Translations under genes and position numbers: made by a program
Shown here: positions 42,026 to 53,600 of the stretch, one piece after another
Layout: every line of letters starts with the position of its first letter
Numbering within the stretch: the stretch's first letter is position 1
The notes under the pieces: generated by a model
What the model was told of the DNA's origin: nothing
What the model saw: only the letters and a program-made list of their open reading frames with translations
Database searches by the model: none
From: Phoronis australis
Lineage: Eukaryota > Phoronida > Phoronidae
Length of the DNA: 62,000 nucleotides
Reading direction: 5' to 3'
Assembly: GCA_002633005.1 (NCBI GenBank)
Contig: NMRA01000058.1
Span: 101,585 to 163,584, forward strand

Positions 42026-42391
42026 TTAAAAGAAAATTAAATAGTGAGGGAGGAGGAGGAACAGCTGCTCATACGGGGACTTGTTATGGATGCGTACAAC
42101 ATGAGTCGGGGGAAGTTTAAAGTGCTTACACTTTGACAAAGATTTAAGGTTTGTTTCGTTTCTTTTTGCCATTTTCTGACTTTCAAGGTCGTATTCCAGG
42201 TAATGGTTACAAATATGCCTCCCTATAGTCCCCATCAATTCAGCTTTTTCGGTAAATGTAGTTAATATCTTGGGTACCAATATTTTATAGCCTAGACTTT
42301 CCTTGCGACGTTATTTTTGCTCTAAAACAGCCAGTGTTGCATAAATATGAACGAATTTCCCGTACTCGATTCTCTCACGAACTGACGCCAT
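42026..42391 (-). pseudogene. Unrecognised conserved ORF, copy 1 (one in-frame stop)
   Basis: Reading from an ATG at 42391 on the minus strand gives MASVRERIEYGKFVHIYATL, a stop at codon 27, and then in the same frame LVPKILTTFTEKAELMGTIG and a basic tail to 42026. It is the homologue of 49443-49646. Conservative differences (Y/F, I/L) and maintained frame suggest past coding function. I do not recognise the family. It could be a TE-encoded exon or a multicopy host gene. Confidence 0.6.
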
Positions 42392-42719
42392 TTTTGAAAG
42401 TAAGAGGACGCACGTCGTGTAAATAACCAGCAAATGACTACAACATTGTATACTTAGACTTATATACTGGGGAACCCAATGTTCGTCCGCCTAAGCATAA
42501 AACCGACTTGCTGTTGTACTCACCGAATTATTCCACTTCAAAGTTATGATCTGAATAGGATTCGATTTAACTCTCACAGATATACCGCATTCATCGATTC
42601 GGAAGTTTTCTTTAATTTGTGCCGAGTTATTTCNGCAGCATTACCAAATTCGCTGAACAAAATGATAAGTGATGCCCACCAACCACACGCTACAAAAGCT
42701 TAATTTAACTCAAATTAAA

Positions 42720-43890
42720 ACATATGGTCGTATGGATAAATTTACACCGCATGGACCATGCAGTTGAACGTGGTCGTCGTGTTTGAAATGTGTCCGCCAA
42801 CCATGCTGCTGAACGGAATTTTGGAAAGGGTGGTCGTATGAACAAAAATTGTCTCACGACAACAAGCACTCTCGAAGTCATTTGTAGTAATATCCGAGAT
42901 TACCCGACCCGGGGATCGAAGCAGCGACCCCCATAAAACCGGCAAGTGTGCTAACCATTCAGCTAATAGGCAATTGCCCGTTAGCGAGTAGCTAACAGAG
43001 GCTCATATAATTCACCGGAAGCACATCTACAACACATTTTAAGCGCGTGGTCGTACGGTAAAAAATTATCCCTCGGGACCACGCGCCTTCTCTAAGACAT
43101 TAAGCGCGTGGTCGTATGGACGAAAAATGTCAGCCCAACCAAAAGCGTTTTGAGACTCGAGCAAAGTCGTGCAACGGGTCAGCCGGGTACGGACAAAAAT
43201 TAACAGCCCCCACCATGCTCTCTCGAGTTGTTTAAAGCGCGCGGTCATACGATAAAAAATTATCCATCGGGACCTTCTCTAAGACATTGAAGCGCGTGGT
43301 CGTATGGACCGTTGCCCGACCACCCCCTCTCAGTCATTTAAAGCGCGTGGTCATGGTAAAAAATTATCCGTCGGTATGTCTGAGAGAGCGCACTGGTAGT
43401 GGCTGTGTAATTGTCATCCGTACCAACACGACGCGATTTTGTTCAAGTCACAGAACGCTTATAGTGGAGCGGACAATTTTCGTACTATACGACCACGTAC
43501 TTTAATTGACTCAAAGAGCGTGGTCGGGGCTTTTAATTTTCGTCCATGCCATCCCGACTCGATTTTGCTCTAGTCTCAGGACACTTGTGGTCGAGCTGAC
43601 ATTTTTTGTCCATACGACCACCTGCAAGTATCAAATTAGAGAAGGCGTGGTCCGGACGGACAATTTTTGACCACACGACCATGTACTCTAATTGACTCAA
43701 AGAGCGTGGTCGGGGCTTTCAATTTTCATCCGTGCCGACCCTACGCAATTTTGCTCGAGTGTCAGAAGGCTTGTGGTGGGGGAGACATTTTTCGTCCAAA
43801 CGACCATGTGCAAGTATCTAATCAGAGAAGGCGTGGTCCCGACAGATAATTTTTAACCGTATGACTACGTACTTTAATTGACCTATCGCC
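42720..43890. repeat. CGTGGTC array, orientation switching in the middle
   Basis: About 185-bp monomers are built from CGTGGTCG, GGGGCTTTTAATTTTCGTCC, CGAGTCTCAGAACGCTTGTG and CGACCACG blocks. In about 43020-43350 they run in the reverse orientation (AAAAATTAACAGCCCCCACC), and from about 43500 to 43880 in the forward orientation. The whole is therefore a large imperfect inverted repeat. The same monomers form the array at 45895-46566. Confidence 0.7.
42903..42970 (-). repeat. tRNA-derived sequence (SINE head or tRNA pseudogene)
   Basis: On the minus strand TAGCTGAATGGTTAGCACAC contains an A-box-like stretch, and GCTTCGATCCCC about 35 bp later is a close B box (GGTTCGATCC type). The order and spacing fit a tRNA. 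I cannot identify an anticodon stem with confidence, so I call it tRNA-derived. It lies inside the CGTGGTC array. Confidence 0.55.
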
Positions 43891-43999
43891 AGGATTATGA
43901 CAGACGGCTTAATTGACCAATCAGAACAAAGCATTCTTGGCACACCTTCGTCTGCGTTTCCAAGCCGCCATTATACCCGACAAACCACACGTAGTCGAG

Positions 44000-44890
44000 T
44001 AAAACTTATTTTGGTCTATAGCTCAAGAAATTGTCCGCTAAGAATGGGGAAACGGTGTTGATATGGTGTGTGTAGCACCGAAAGCCGTTATGCTGCTCCA
44101 GAATAATATCCCGTCATTTTTTGGCATGTCCTAAGCCGAAAAATGATGTTGAAAAGCGTAAACTATGGATCAAGCTGTGTACGGCCACACGAGCAGCTGA
44201 ACTTAGCGATGTTTCTTGATAACTCGAAGGCTATAATAAACACAAATATATTAGTTCCAAGATACGCACTTTTCAGCTTGGTGGCTATGGTGAAGGGCTA
44301 TCTCAGGCTCCCGAGTTTCCTACGTCTGGCCGCCTTTGTCTCAACACCTGCTGGATCTCAGCACTCTAGCGGTAGAGTCCCCAGAAATTGTTGTTTTCAA
44401 GGACACTTTTATTTTATTTTTTTATTTATTTCAACCTAATAGAGGTACATTTTTGTTATTCATAAACCCGTAGGCTGGCGTTCAACTGAACTTCTCTCCC
44501 GGTCAAAATTCAGAGATTCCATCGGCACAGGGAGGGCAACGATTACTGCCGGTAACTCAAAGCCTTGGTCGAGCTGTTGAATTACTTTTTGACGTGTACC
44601 TCTAGTATACACTATGTCTGTAGAGTTAGACAGAGCTCATTTTGAAGTTGTTCAAACATGATATGTAGATTTATGAAGCTTTAAAAAAGAATTTGAGTTA
44701 TTTTTGTAAATACCCTATTTTTGCAACTACCACACCAGACTTGTAATCTTTTGTAACCATACCACGACTTAATGATCATGCTACCTTCAAAATTAAATGA
44801 AAGGTACCTTTATAGAATGAAACTACAAAAAAAATGCCAAGTTCGTAAGAAGGTAGGCCTAATTTAAACGGTCTTAATGGTGCAAACGGA
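44000..44890. other. No supported feature
   Basis: The open frame at 44143-44439 has no recognisable domain. A T/A-rich run near 44405-44430 is the only compositional oddity. Confidence 0.4.
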
Positions 44891-44900
44891 CAATTCCATA

Positions 44901-45212
44901 GGCGGATTTAGGGGGGGGGAGGCAGGGCCCCCCCGCAAGCAAAATGAAACAGCAAGAGCGTGAAGCGTGAGGAAATATTGACTTCAGTATCTAGGACCGG
45001 TAGTGGATGAGGGGGGCTCAGACCCCAGATCGCGGCGGAATCGTGTTCTTGTTTTTTTTTTTAGTCCACCGATAGATTTTCTGAACAGAAGGTCCAAAGG
45101 TCTGCATCCCAGGCCCCTGCAACTTTCGGGCCGCCTGTGTACATACAATTGCACTTTGCCCAATTCCACGAGGCAACATGTTGGACCCCCCTTGTGGTAT
45201 CCTAGATCCGCC
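44901..45212. mobile_element. MITE-like element with GGCGGATTTAGG ends
   Basis: The left end GGCGGATTTAGG runs into a G run, and the right end is the inverse, CCTAGATCCGCC, preceded by CCCCCCTTGTGG. The 312-bp body has no coding capacity. Its right end is shared with 300-363. No target duplication is clear. Confidence 0.7.
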
Positions 45213-45894
45213 ACTGAGTTCCAGACATTAACTTGACTTAGACACAACCCTAGACCTACCCGGCCGGAGCAAACTGTTTGGACGAGATGAATGTGTACAT
45301 AAGCTATGAACCTGAATTTTTTGATCAAAATATTTCGTTACAAGATTAGAAAAGCGTAAACAGTGCTGTCGAGTCGACCTAGTCAGAGACTATAGTTCAT
45401 GTGTTGTCTGTAATCTATGACCTACTTTACTCCAGGAGTCCCACCAGTTGTGACCTACTTTTTATTTGGCGAAATTTAGCAAGACGACAGAATAAAAATA
45501 TCGGTGAATCTTCACTGATTTTATTCCAAAGATCATGAAATCTATGGAATCGTACAGATAATTCGACTTTAAGGTACATACCCAGCTTAACATGAACATA
45601 TCGTATCAGTGGCCTTGTCATTTGTCAGGTGAAGGTGGCCCCGAGGCAGAGGGGATTTTCGTTGGCTCCTCGAGCCATTTTTTCATCGTCACCTTTACAA
45701 ATTCCCATATCATGAACGTACGATTCTCTGTTGAAAAGCATCGCCTCTTGTCTCTGTCGAAGCGTTTTCAAATAGTGCAAAAACACTCATCGATTCCACC
45801 AGGAACGTCGTTTAGCGACAGTGTATTTGCCTGTGACATTTCGTTCGAATGTCGGGTATCACGTGACTTTTCGCATAGGGGCGGAGCTTGCGAT

Positions 45895-46566
45895 AGGTCA
45901 ATTGACTCAGAGAGCGTGGTCGGGGCTTTTAATTTTCGTCCGTGCCGACCCTACGCGATTTTGATCAAATCTCAGAACGCTTGTGGTCGGGGAGACATTT
46001 TTCGTCCAATCGACCACGCGCTGTAAGTATTTTAGAAAAGGCGTGGTCTCGACGGATAATTTTTGACCTTACGACCCGCATACTTTAAGTAACTCAAAGA
46101 GCGTGGTCGGGGCTTCTAATTTTCGTCCTTGCCGACCCGACGCGATTTTGCTCAAGTCTCAGAACGCTTGTGGTTGGGCTGACATTTTTCATCCATACAA
46201 CCATGCGCAAGTATCTAATTAAAGAAGGCGTGATCCCGACGGATAATTTTTTACCATACGACCACATACTTTAATTGACTCAGAGAGCGTGGTCGGGGCT
46301 TTCAATTTTTGTCCGTGCCGACCCTACGCAATTTTGCTCGAGTATCAGAAGGCTTGTGGTGGTGGAGACATTTTTCGTTCAAACGACCATGTGCAAGTAT
46401 CTAATCAGAGAAGGCGTGGTCCCGACAGATAATTTTTGACCGTATGACTACGTACTTTAATTGACTCAGAGAGCGTGGTCGGGGCTTTTAATTTTCGTCC
46501 TTACCGACCCGACACGATTTTGCTCGAGTCTCAGAACGCTTGTGGTCGGGCAGACAGTTTTCGTCT
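45895..46566 (+). repeat. CGTGGTC tandem array, about 186-bp monomers
   Basis: Monomer starts (GAGCGTGGTCGGGGCTT) lie at about 45910, 46098, 46285 and 46468, giving periods of 183-188 bp. Each monomer holds several copies of a smaller inverted pattern (CGTGGTC ... GACCACG). The array is interrupted at 46567 by the hAT-like element and resumes at 48140. Confidence 0.85.
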
Positions 46567-48139
46567 CAAGGCCTGGAATTTTCCGCGGAAACGCGGATTT
46601 CTGCTTTTTTCTTTTATTCCCTCCGTGTATTTTCGTTATACTTCCGCGGAAAAAATCGGATTTGCCATAAAATTATCGCGGCAAATTGGTTTCTCACCGC
46701 AGCGTTGGCTCGAAAAGCAGAAACTGCTCTTTATGTTTCAGAGGAACGAAAATTGTAATTGTGGATCACAGGCGCTCGAATTTCGCGATGACTCGTAACC
46801 ATATACAAGAAACATGCTTTCTTAGTAGTGAGTGACATCAGAGGCAATCGAGGAACAGATAAATTCAAGCGCCTGTGTCTGGGATACCGTGGTTCATCAA
46901 TGGCGTCTGCATTTGGTATAAAATCGAGGCGACAAATAGTGCGATTCTGCGGTCAAAAATGCGTGGAGCGCGGAGTAGACAGAATATTTTGTGGAAAAGT
47001 GGATGAAAAAAATGGTCAATGTCTTCACAAACAACATAAGTCAAGGTTTGTGTTCTGTAAACTGTGAGAGAGGAACAATTACTGGGTGCGTCGGCGAGTC
47101 GCCTCCGGCTAAGTTGGAGTCAGAGGACCGACTGAAAACGATGAGACACTAGAAATAACAACGCTTCCTGAAAGGAAATTCAACCGTAACCGGTTATTCG
47201 TTGGATTGGAATCGTGTGATGTGAGTGATGTATGAAATTCTTTTGTTTGATCCCACATGCACGCCCATTGCCGCTGCTAAGCCCCTAAGCCTAAGCCTAG
47301 GCCTGACCGCTTGAGTGCAATTTTCTACGTGCCGCCGAAACGGGATACAAAGTGCTATTTTTGTTACTGCAAATGCGTTTAAATTGCCTTTTATGTATTT
47401 CAATTTGTTTTGACATTTTTTGTGTTCTATTTTGTGACTCGAATTTTGGAGTTTTAGATAATTAAGTGATCACGTGACAGATTCTGAATGATCTGATTGG
47501 TCTAAGCCATTGTTTACAAATTCTGCCAGACTATTTTCAGTGTCCTTGCTGATAGTTATTTCTTATATCACAGTTTCTTCTCCACCAGCGTGGCTTATGA
47601 ACAATTAACTCCTGTAATTACTGTTTGGCCAACTTAGGATTGTGATTGATGCATTCTATAAACTATGTTGTTTTTGACTTTCATTTTTCCATGCTAACAG
47701 TTGGGGTATGAGCCACAGGTTTCCGTCTTGATTTTTTTTTCATTTGCGCTGGAATTAAATGTGTATGTATTTCAGGCTTTGTAGATAATCTATGAATCGA
47801 TTTTCATTTTTTGTGTAATTTTGTATCGTAATTATAAGAATTGAAAATAATTTTATTGGTCTCCCTCAGTGCAACAAATCAAGAATAAGCTCCTGCCACT
47901 CAGACTGCAAATTTTTCATCGTTATCGTTATTTTGATTTTAATTTTAAAAAATATTTTTTGTTGCATCTAGTTGCCTTCATTGTTGTTGCTGAAATAGAT
48001 GTCAGGTACTACTTAACATGAGTGCGTTTTGCCAACACGACACAGTAACTTTCGATCTGTTGAGGTATGGTTTAGATTGAAATGCATTTAGGGTCGTAAA
48101 ATTTTTCTCTTTTTTTGTCATGGGTCATTCCAAGCCCTG
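46567..48139. mobile_element. hAT-like non-autonomous element (copy 2), 6-bp target duplication
   Basis: The ends are CAAGGCCTGGAAT (two changes from copy 1) and ATTCCAAGCCCTG, and TCGTCT stands on both sides (46561-46566 and 48140-48145). Removing the element rejoins the CGTGGTC monomer. It is three times as long as copy 1, holds a MITE (46767-46877), and keeps an ATG-started frame at the same place as in copy 1 (after CATCA/CTCA, ATGGCG). Confidence 0.8.
46767..46877. mobile_element. Short MITE-like element, CACAGGCGCT termini (copy 2)
   Basis: CACAGGCGCTCGAATTTCGC at the left and CAAGCGCCTGTG at the right are inverted. It is homologous throughout to 541-657. It interrupts the hAT-like element relative to copy 1, so it inserted later. 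Confidence 0.7.
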
Positions 48140-48560
48140 TCGTCTATCGATGGCGACCACTCGCTTTAAGTGTCTTGGAAAAGGCGTGGTCCCGACGGAT
48201 AATTTTTTACAATACGCTCAGGCGCTTTAAATGACAGCGTAGTCAGAGCTGTTAATTTCCGGTCCGTACCGACCCGACGTGATTTTACTCGAGTCTCAGA
48301 ACGCTTGTGGTGTGGTGAACAGTTTTCGTCCATATCACCACGCACTGTGTCTTAGAGAAGGAGTGGTCCCGCGTCATGTGATCCAAGTGGACATTTTTTT
48401 CTGCATGACCACGGCCTTAAAACGGCAGTTTTTGTCCAAAGAACAACAGGCTTTAAATGTCTTAGAAAGTATGGACGTGGTGTGGGCGTTTAATTTTCCC
48501 CTGTGTGACCTCAATCGATGTTGTTCGTTTCACAGAACACGTATGGTCAGGGTATAGCAA
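48140..48560 (+). repeat. Continuation of the CGTGGTC array
   Basis: After the hAT-like element the monomer continues with CGACCACTCGCTTTAAGTGT and GGCGTGGTCCCGACGGATAA, then decays (GGTGTGGTGAACAGTTTTCG, GGAGTGGTCCCGCG). Diverged pieces may reach about 49020. Confidence 0.7.
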
Positions 48561-49178
48561 TTCCAAGTCTGCCTTAGAGAAACCAAAAATGCGACACTAA
48601 ACGAGAAAAAATTCCACAGGAATTCTTCGTGAAGTCACAATTCATAGGCCTGAACCTAATACCCGGTTTTTGTTTTTTTTAAAGTTGCCGTTTTCTTTTT
48701 TCAGTAAAAGGTCCAGATACCGAAAAATTCGATCCCCTTTTTATATTCTAACGGGCTGGGTGCACGCATGCAGAGCGGGGCGACCTTGGACCTTAATGTC
48801 CACTGACAAGCGTTTAGTTTTTAGCAGCAAAACTATCACACGATTCTGTGCGTGTCATAAAAAGTGTACGGTATGGTGGGACGGAAATTTTCACCAGCCG
48901 GTATACCGCGACGATGTTATATATTTTTTGTTTTTACGATCATGCGCTAAGTTACGTGTGCTAGTGGTCCAAGTGGTTGAATTTTATATAAATGACCACG
49001 TAGTCCTTAAAACGGTTTAGTGAACATAAGGTGCATTGGCAGGCGTTTCTTTAGCATCAAAAATTGTGTTCGAGTCATGCGTCCTGTCTAGTCGGAAATT
49101 AACTTGAGATCTAGATGGATTAGAGAGTCTATTTGGGCGAAAAAAAAGTGGCTCAGAGACGATGTGGGGTATAAATTG

Positions 49179-49310
49179 TCTAAAATTTGGAACAGTGTCA
49201 TCACTTCACCACCTAGTGTCCAATAGCATCCGATGATAGCTGCTGTGAGTAGCCGAAACTGTCAAGGTACTGCATTTTTGCTTGGTTGTGTCAATAAGAA
49301 TTAATCTATG
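49179..49310 (+). repeat. Solo Penelope-like terminal arm
   Basis: TCTAAAATTTGGAACAGTGT through TCAATAAGAATTAATCTATG is nearly identical to the right arm at 22017-22150. No GIY-YIG sequence is next to it, so it is a lone terminal repeat. Confidence 0.85.
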
Positions 49311-49442
49311 GGCCACTTATCATCCTTTTCAGCGAATTTTGTAATACTGTCGCTTACATGACAGCTTTAGTAAAGTCAAAGTATACGATTTCGTAGTCAT
49401 TTACTGGACATATACATGACGTGCGTTCTGTTACTTTCAAGT

Positions 49443-49646
49443 ATGGCGTCAGTACTTGAGACGATTGAGTTTGGGAAATTTGTTCATATTTGTGCAACAC
49501 TGGCCGTTTTGTTTGTTGCAAGAATGTTACGAGGAGAGTATAGCATTTGCCTAGAGAAAGCATTGGTGCCCAAGAAATTAACTATATTTACCGAGAAAGG
49601 TGAGCCACAGGGGATTATAGGAACCTTTGTTTGTCACTTTTACTAA
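49443..49646 (+). CDS. Unrecognised conserved ORF, copy 2 (intact)
   Basis: Sixty-eight codons from ATG to TAA begin MASVLETIEFGKFVHICATL and continue to LVPKKLTIFTEKGEPQGIIG. The upstream 30 bp (GACGTGCG.TCT.TTACTTTC) is also shared with the copy at 42026-42391, so homology extends beyond the frame. No stops interrupt it here, but it ends earlier than the other copy. It is not a family I recognise, and repeat origin is likely. Confidence 0.5.
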   Translation: MASVLETIEFGKFVHICATLAVLFVARMLRGEYSICLEKALVPKKLTIFTEKGEPQGIIGTFVCHFY

Positions 49647-49649
49647 CAT

Positions 49650-51570
49650 GTAGAGCTAAACACCGATGGGGGTGCGTTCAAAATCTGGGAGTCAACGGAC
49701 ACTCACCTTGCCCGTTACAACTGTTTAATTAAAAAACAATCTAATAAACATCGTTTTCTTGTGAAATTCTCTGCCTTTTATAATGAAGAAAAATATGTCG
49801 CTGTTTTGAAAACAACACGCACGTGACACACTCGAGCGCCATTTCCTAAATTTTTTGCGACATTTCTATGGAGAACATGTCAGCTTGGCAGTTTGTTCAG
49901 AAATTCAGTTTGCGGGTATCAAAATGCTATAAACTTATAATCAGTGATACCAGTTCCGATAATTTGTTGTGACGTGCACGCAACCTGGTGAAAGAGAAGA
50001 CCGGTTAATTTAAGAATCAGCGAAAAATGAAACTGGCCAATAGGTGATGCAATATTTCATGGTGCCGAAAGCCAACGCAAAAGACCGTACCACAATTTTA
50101 GCAACAAAATAACTGGAACGCCAATTTTTCCAACACTGGTAATTGATTTAGTTTGCTCAAGGACAAGTTTAGGTTTTAAGGACACAAATTTTGTGTCACA
50201 TTTTATCTGGTCTGTTTTTTACCCACATCGGCGCAAAGCTGTGCGTTAGTATACAGCTTTGCACCAAGGCTGTACAACAAAAAACCCTTTTAGTTTTACA
50301 AAGATTTTTAGTTTGTTTGAAGCAGCCACAAAAGGTTAGGGCAACAAGTTCAGTAAAGAAGTAGGTTTACCTTCCTTGTTTGCTAATGCGATGAGAATTA
50401 TTGACACAGTTGACCGACTGTGTACGACGTACAGTCAAACGACCTAAATATCTGACGTTTTGGCTCATTTTGCATTATATTTAATTGGAAACATAATGGG
50501 TTGTAATTTCTTTACTGAAATAAAGACTTGCCTTTACGGCATTGTTCTGTTACTATATCTTATCACTGGAAGTCACTGACTGATCTTTGAAGGAGAACCT
50601 AAATATCGGAAGCATGGTTCTGCATACCGCGGAAAACTAACTAACCAAGTAATGGCCGCGGGCACCTTGTCGCCAAATTGCAGTTCGTGTGTTTTGATAT
50701 ATTTGCCGCTATAACACAGCTTTGATCGCAACAAAATTGTCCATACAATGATAGCACCATGTTTTTTTCAATGAATCAGTGCGTATGACTAAAACACTTG
50801 CAATCTCATTGTAGTTTTAGGTATCCCTTTGCATGTGCGCAGACAGGGTTTGATTTGAGTTTAAAAATAAATGAAAACAGTCAATGGTGTATTGTCAGTT
50901 CATTAAGGTGATTTCAGTGTGGAAATAGATTTTGTTTTCAATCTTTATAACCAATTTATGTGATGGTCCATTTGCCCGACTTGGAGGTCTAAGTTGCACC
51001 CTCTCTCAGTGAAATCAAAACCAGGCAAAAACGTGACTGTGCCGGACTTGAATGCATTACAGGGGAACAAAAAGTGATGTCATTCATTTCTCAGATTATG
51101 CTTCAAGTAGGATTCTATTCAGTGTCCGATATTTAGGGCCCGTCCGATATTAAGTACACTGTATTAGATTAGTTCGGGTAAATTCGGATGAAACCACCTA
51201 GTTCGACTTCCTCATATGCCTCTGAAGGATAATTGTCAGCTAATAACATTTGATGAGTCATGGGGTATTCGCAAATCTTTTGAGAAATCAACCAATGAGA
51301 CTCTTCATTCAGCTTAAATGCCTTCGAATTTTGGGAATAATGGCAATGATCAAAATCGGGGAAATTCAGATGCAGGTGGGGAAAATTGGATACTAGTCTG
51401 GGAAGTTCAGATCAGCAAATTCTGAATAGGTAAAACTCGGACAAAATATATAATAGTACTTTATTATTTCAAAACATATTAGGTATTTTTTTAATTCATG
51501 TATTTTCAACATTTAAGGCTTTGGCCCACATGTAATATAAAATTTACAGGATAATGCTGAGCAGCTTTTC
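49650..51570. other. No supported feature
   Basis: AT-rich sequence without domain-bearing ORFs. Around 51180-51430 short AATTC.GAT strings recur irregularly. Confidence 0.45.
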
Positions 51571-51571
51571 C

Positions 51572-51689
51572 CTGAGAGCAGTGGCGTGAAATACAAATTT
51601 CATTAGATTAATCTGAGCAATTTGGGCTCAGACATTTTCATTAGCTTCACAAATTTATGTTTATTTGGTTCACGCCAGCACCACTCAGG
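51572..51689. repeat. Short imperfect inverted repeat
   Basis: CTGAGAGCAGTGGCGTGAA at the left pairs imperfectly with TTCACGCCAGCACCACTCAG at the right across 118 bp. It could be a decayed MITE. Confidence 0.4.
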
Positions 51690-52119
51690 TACAAATGCAG
51701 CTCTCAGAGAACAGTACATTTTACAAACACATATAAAATGGTATTCATCTTCAATTAAGGACACACAGAAACAACACGCACGTATTTTTGGTCCACAAGA
51801 GCATGTCTACCTTTCTCTGTCATCAACTTATGGTTGGAGCAACGTAATTTAATCATAGCTGGTAAAAAGAAAAAATGGAATATCACGTAACAGATAGGAT
51901 TCTATTATTTCAAGATCAATTTTAAATGAGGAATATGTACTAAGTTTTGAGCTATAGCTATTCTCCACAGCAAAGCTGCAGTCTTGTAAAAAACAATCTT
52001 TAATTCGCTGCTCAAAAATTCAAAGTGACTTAAGTCAAAAGAAAATTTATTTAAAGATGGACTTAGAAAAAATTTAATTGAAAATGCGTTTTGGCAGCTA
52101 GTAAAATCATGCTCTAGGA

Positions 52120-53600
52120 AAATGACGTCAGACACTTCTATTTCTGCCGATGAATGGTTTTTACCCTTTCAGTCACTCTTAAACCAAGAAAATCCTGATA
52201 ATGGATGTATGCTTGGACAAGTAGAAAGAAACTTGGCAAATCATGATGTGTATTGTAATGACTGTATGGTAGATGACCCAAATCAATTGAATCATGATTT
52301 TAACGAAAGTGATATTTTTGTCGCTCTTGAGACCTACCGAATGGTAAAGCTTCCGGTGTTGACGGACTCGTTTATGAACTCTTTAAGTCCACCAAAGATT
52401 ATATAACACCTGTTTTGACAATCATTTTCATTAGTGCTCTATGATCAGGGGAATTTCCTCAGTCCTGGTGTGGCGCTATAATGTGTCCATTACATAAGCA
52501 AGGGGATGTCAATGACGTAAATAATTATCGGGGTAGTTCACTTTTACACAACTTTTAAATGCTCGTCTGACAAGTTGGGCCAACGATAATGACTTATTTA
52601 ACGAAGCTCAGGCTGGTTTTAGAAAGGGGCATAGTACAATAGACCAAATTTTTACCTTACAAGGAATTGTTCATCAGTTCTTGAGTAAGCGCAGGGGCAG
52701 ATTTTATGCTATATACGTGGATTTTTCTGGGGCCTTTGACAGCATTTCACATAAATTTTTGTGCAATAGGCTTCAAAACATAGGAATTCATGGTAGTGTT
52801 TTAAAATTGATGAAAAGTATGTATTCAAAGCTAAGAGTGTGTGTAAGAACTGAGCGTGGTTTAACTGACTTTTAGTAATAATATTGGTACTCGGCAAGGG
52901 TGTATGGTAAGTCCTTTTTTATTTAGTATGTATTTGAACGAGTTTGTTGATTTAAACTACAGCAACAAATTAACACTCTTTCAGGATTGGGGTATGAAAG
53001 TCAACCTTACAAAAACAAAAATAATGATATTAAGAAAAGGCGGATGATTGAGAAAATACGAAAAATGGCATTTCGGAAATGACAAAATTGATGTCATCTC
53101 CTCAGATAAGTACCTAGATATTTACGGAAACTTTGTCTCACCACGCACAGAAAGCAATTTTTTTTAGTCAAAATGTGGACGACTTTCACCGAAAATTGCA
53201 CTCCAGATTTTTGATAAAATGGTATACCTAATCATTAGCTATGGAAGTGAGATTTGGGGACTTAAAGAATATTGTAGTATCGAGCGTGTCCAATTGAAAT
53301 TCTGTAAGCAGCTGCTGGGTGTTGGAAGTAACTGTCTAAATCATGCTGTCCTGGGAGAACTGGGAAGGTGTCCAATTTATGTGAAGTTGTTTGTTAAACT
53401 GATCAAGTATTGGTTTTAATTGTTAAAAATGCCGGCACATCGAAATCCAAAATCTGTCTATGACAAGCTTGTCACACTGGATGAGGCGAGTAGGAAAAAT
53501 TGGGCTTGATCTGTTTGGAATTTGCTGCAAAGCTATGGTTTTGGATTGGTATGGTACAATCAGGAAGTTGGCTGCGAAGCATATTAGGTATTATTTACCA
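52120..53600 (+). pseudogene. Dead non-LTR retrotransposon (LINE) reverse transcriptase
   Basis: Across several frames the RT blocks appear in order: FNESDIFVALETYRMVK, a VDGLVYELFK-like block, WCGAIMCPLHKQGDVNDVNN, QAGFRKGHSTIDQIFTLQGI, FYAIYVDFSGAFDSISHKFL, GTRQGCMVSPFLFSMYLNEF, GMKVNLTKTKIMILRKGG, and the C-terminal IISYGSEIWG with IERVQLKFCKQLLGV. The YADD box is missing between LNEF and GMKVN, which marks an internal deletion. Frameshifts are frequent. The style fits a Jockey/CR1-type superfamily; the exact clade is uncertain. Confidence 0.85.

Noticed and set aside
45592-46026. 144-residue open frame
   Set aside because: Its second half is translated CGTGGTC array; no domain is recognisable in the first half.
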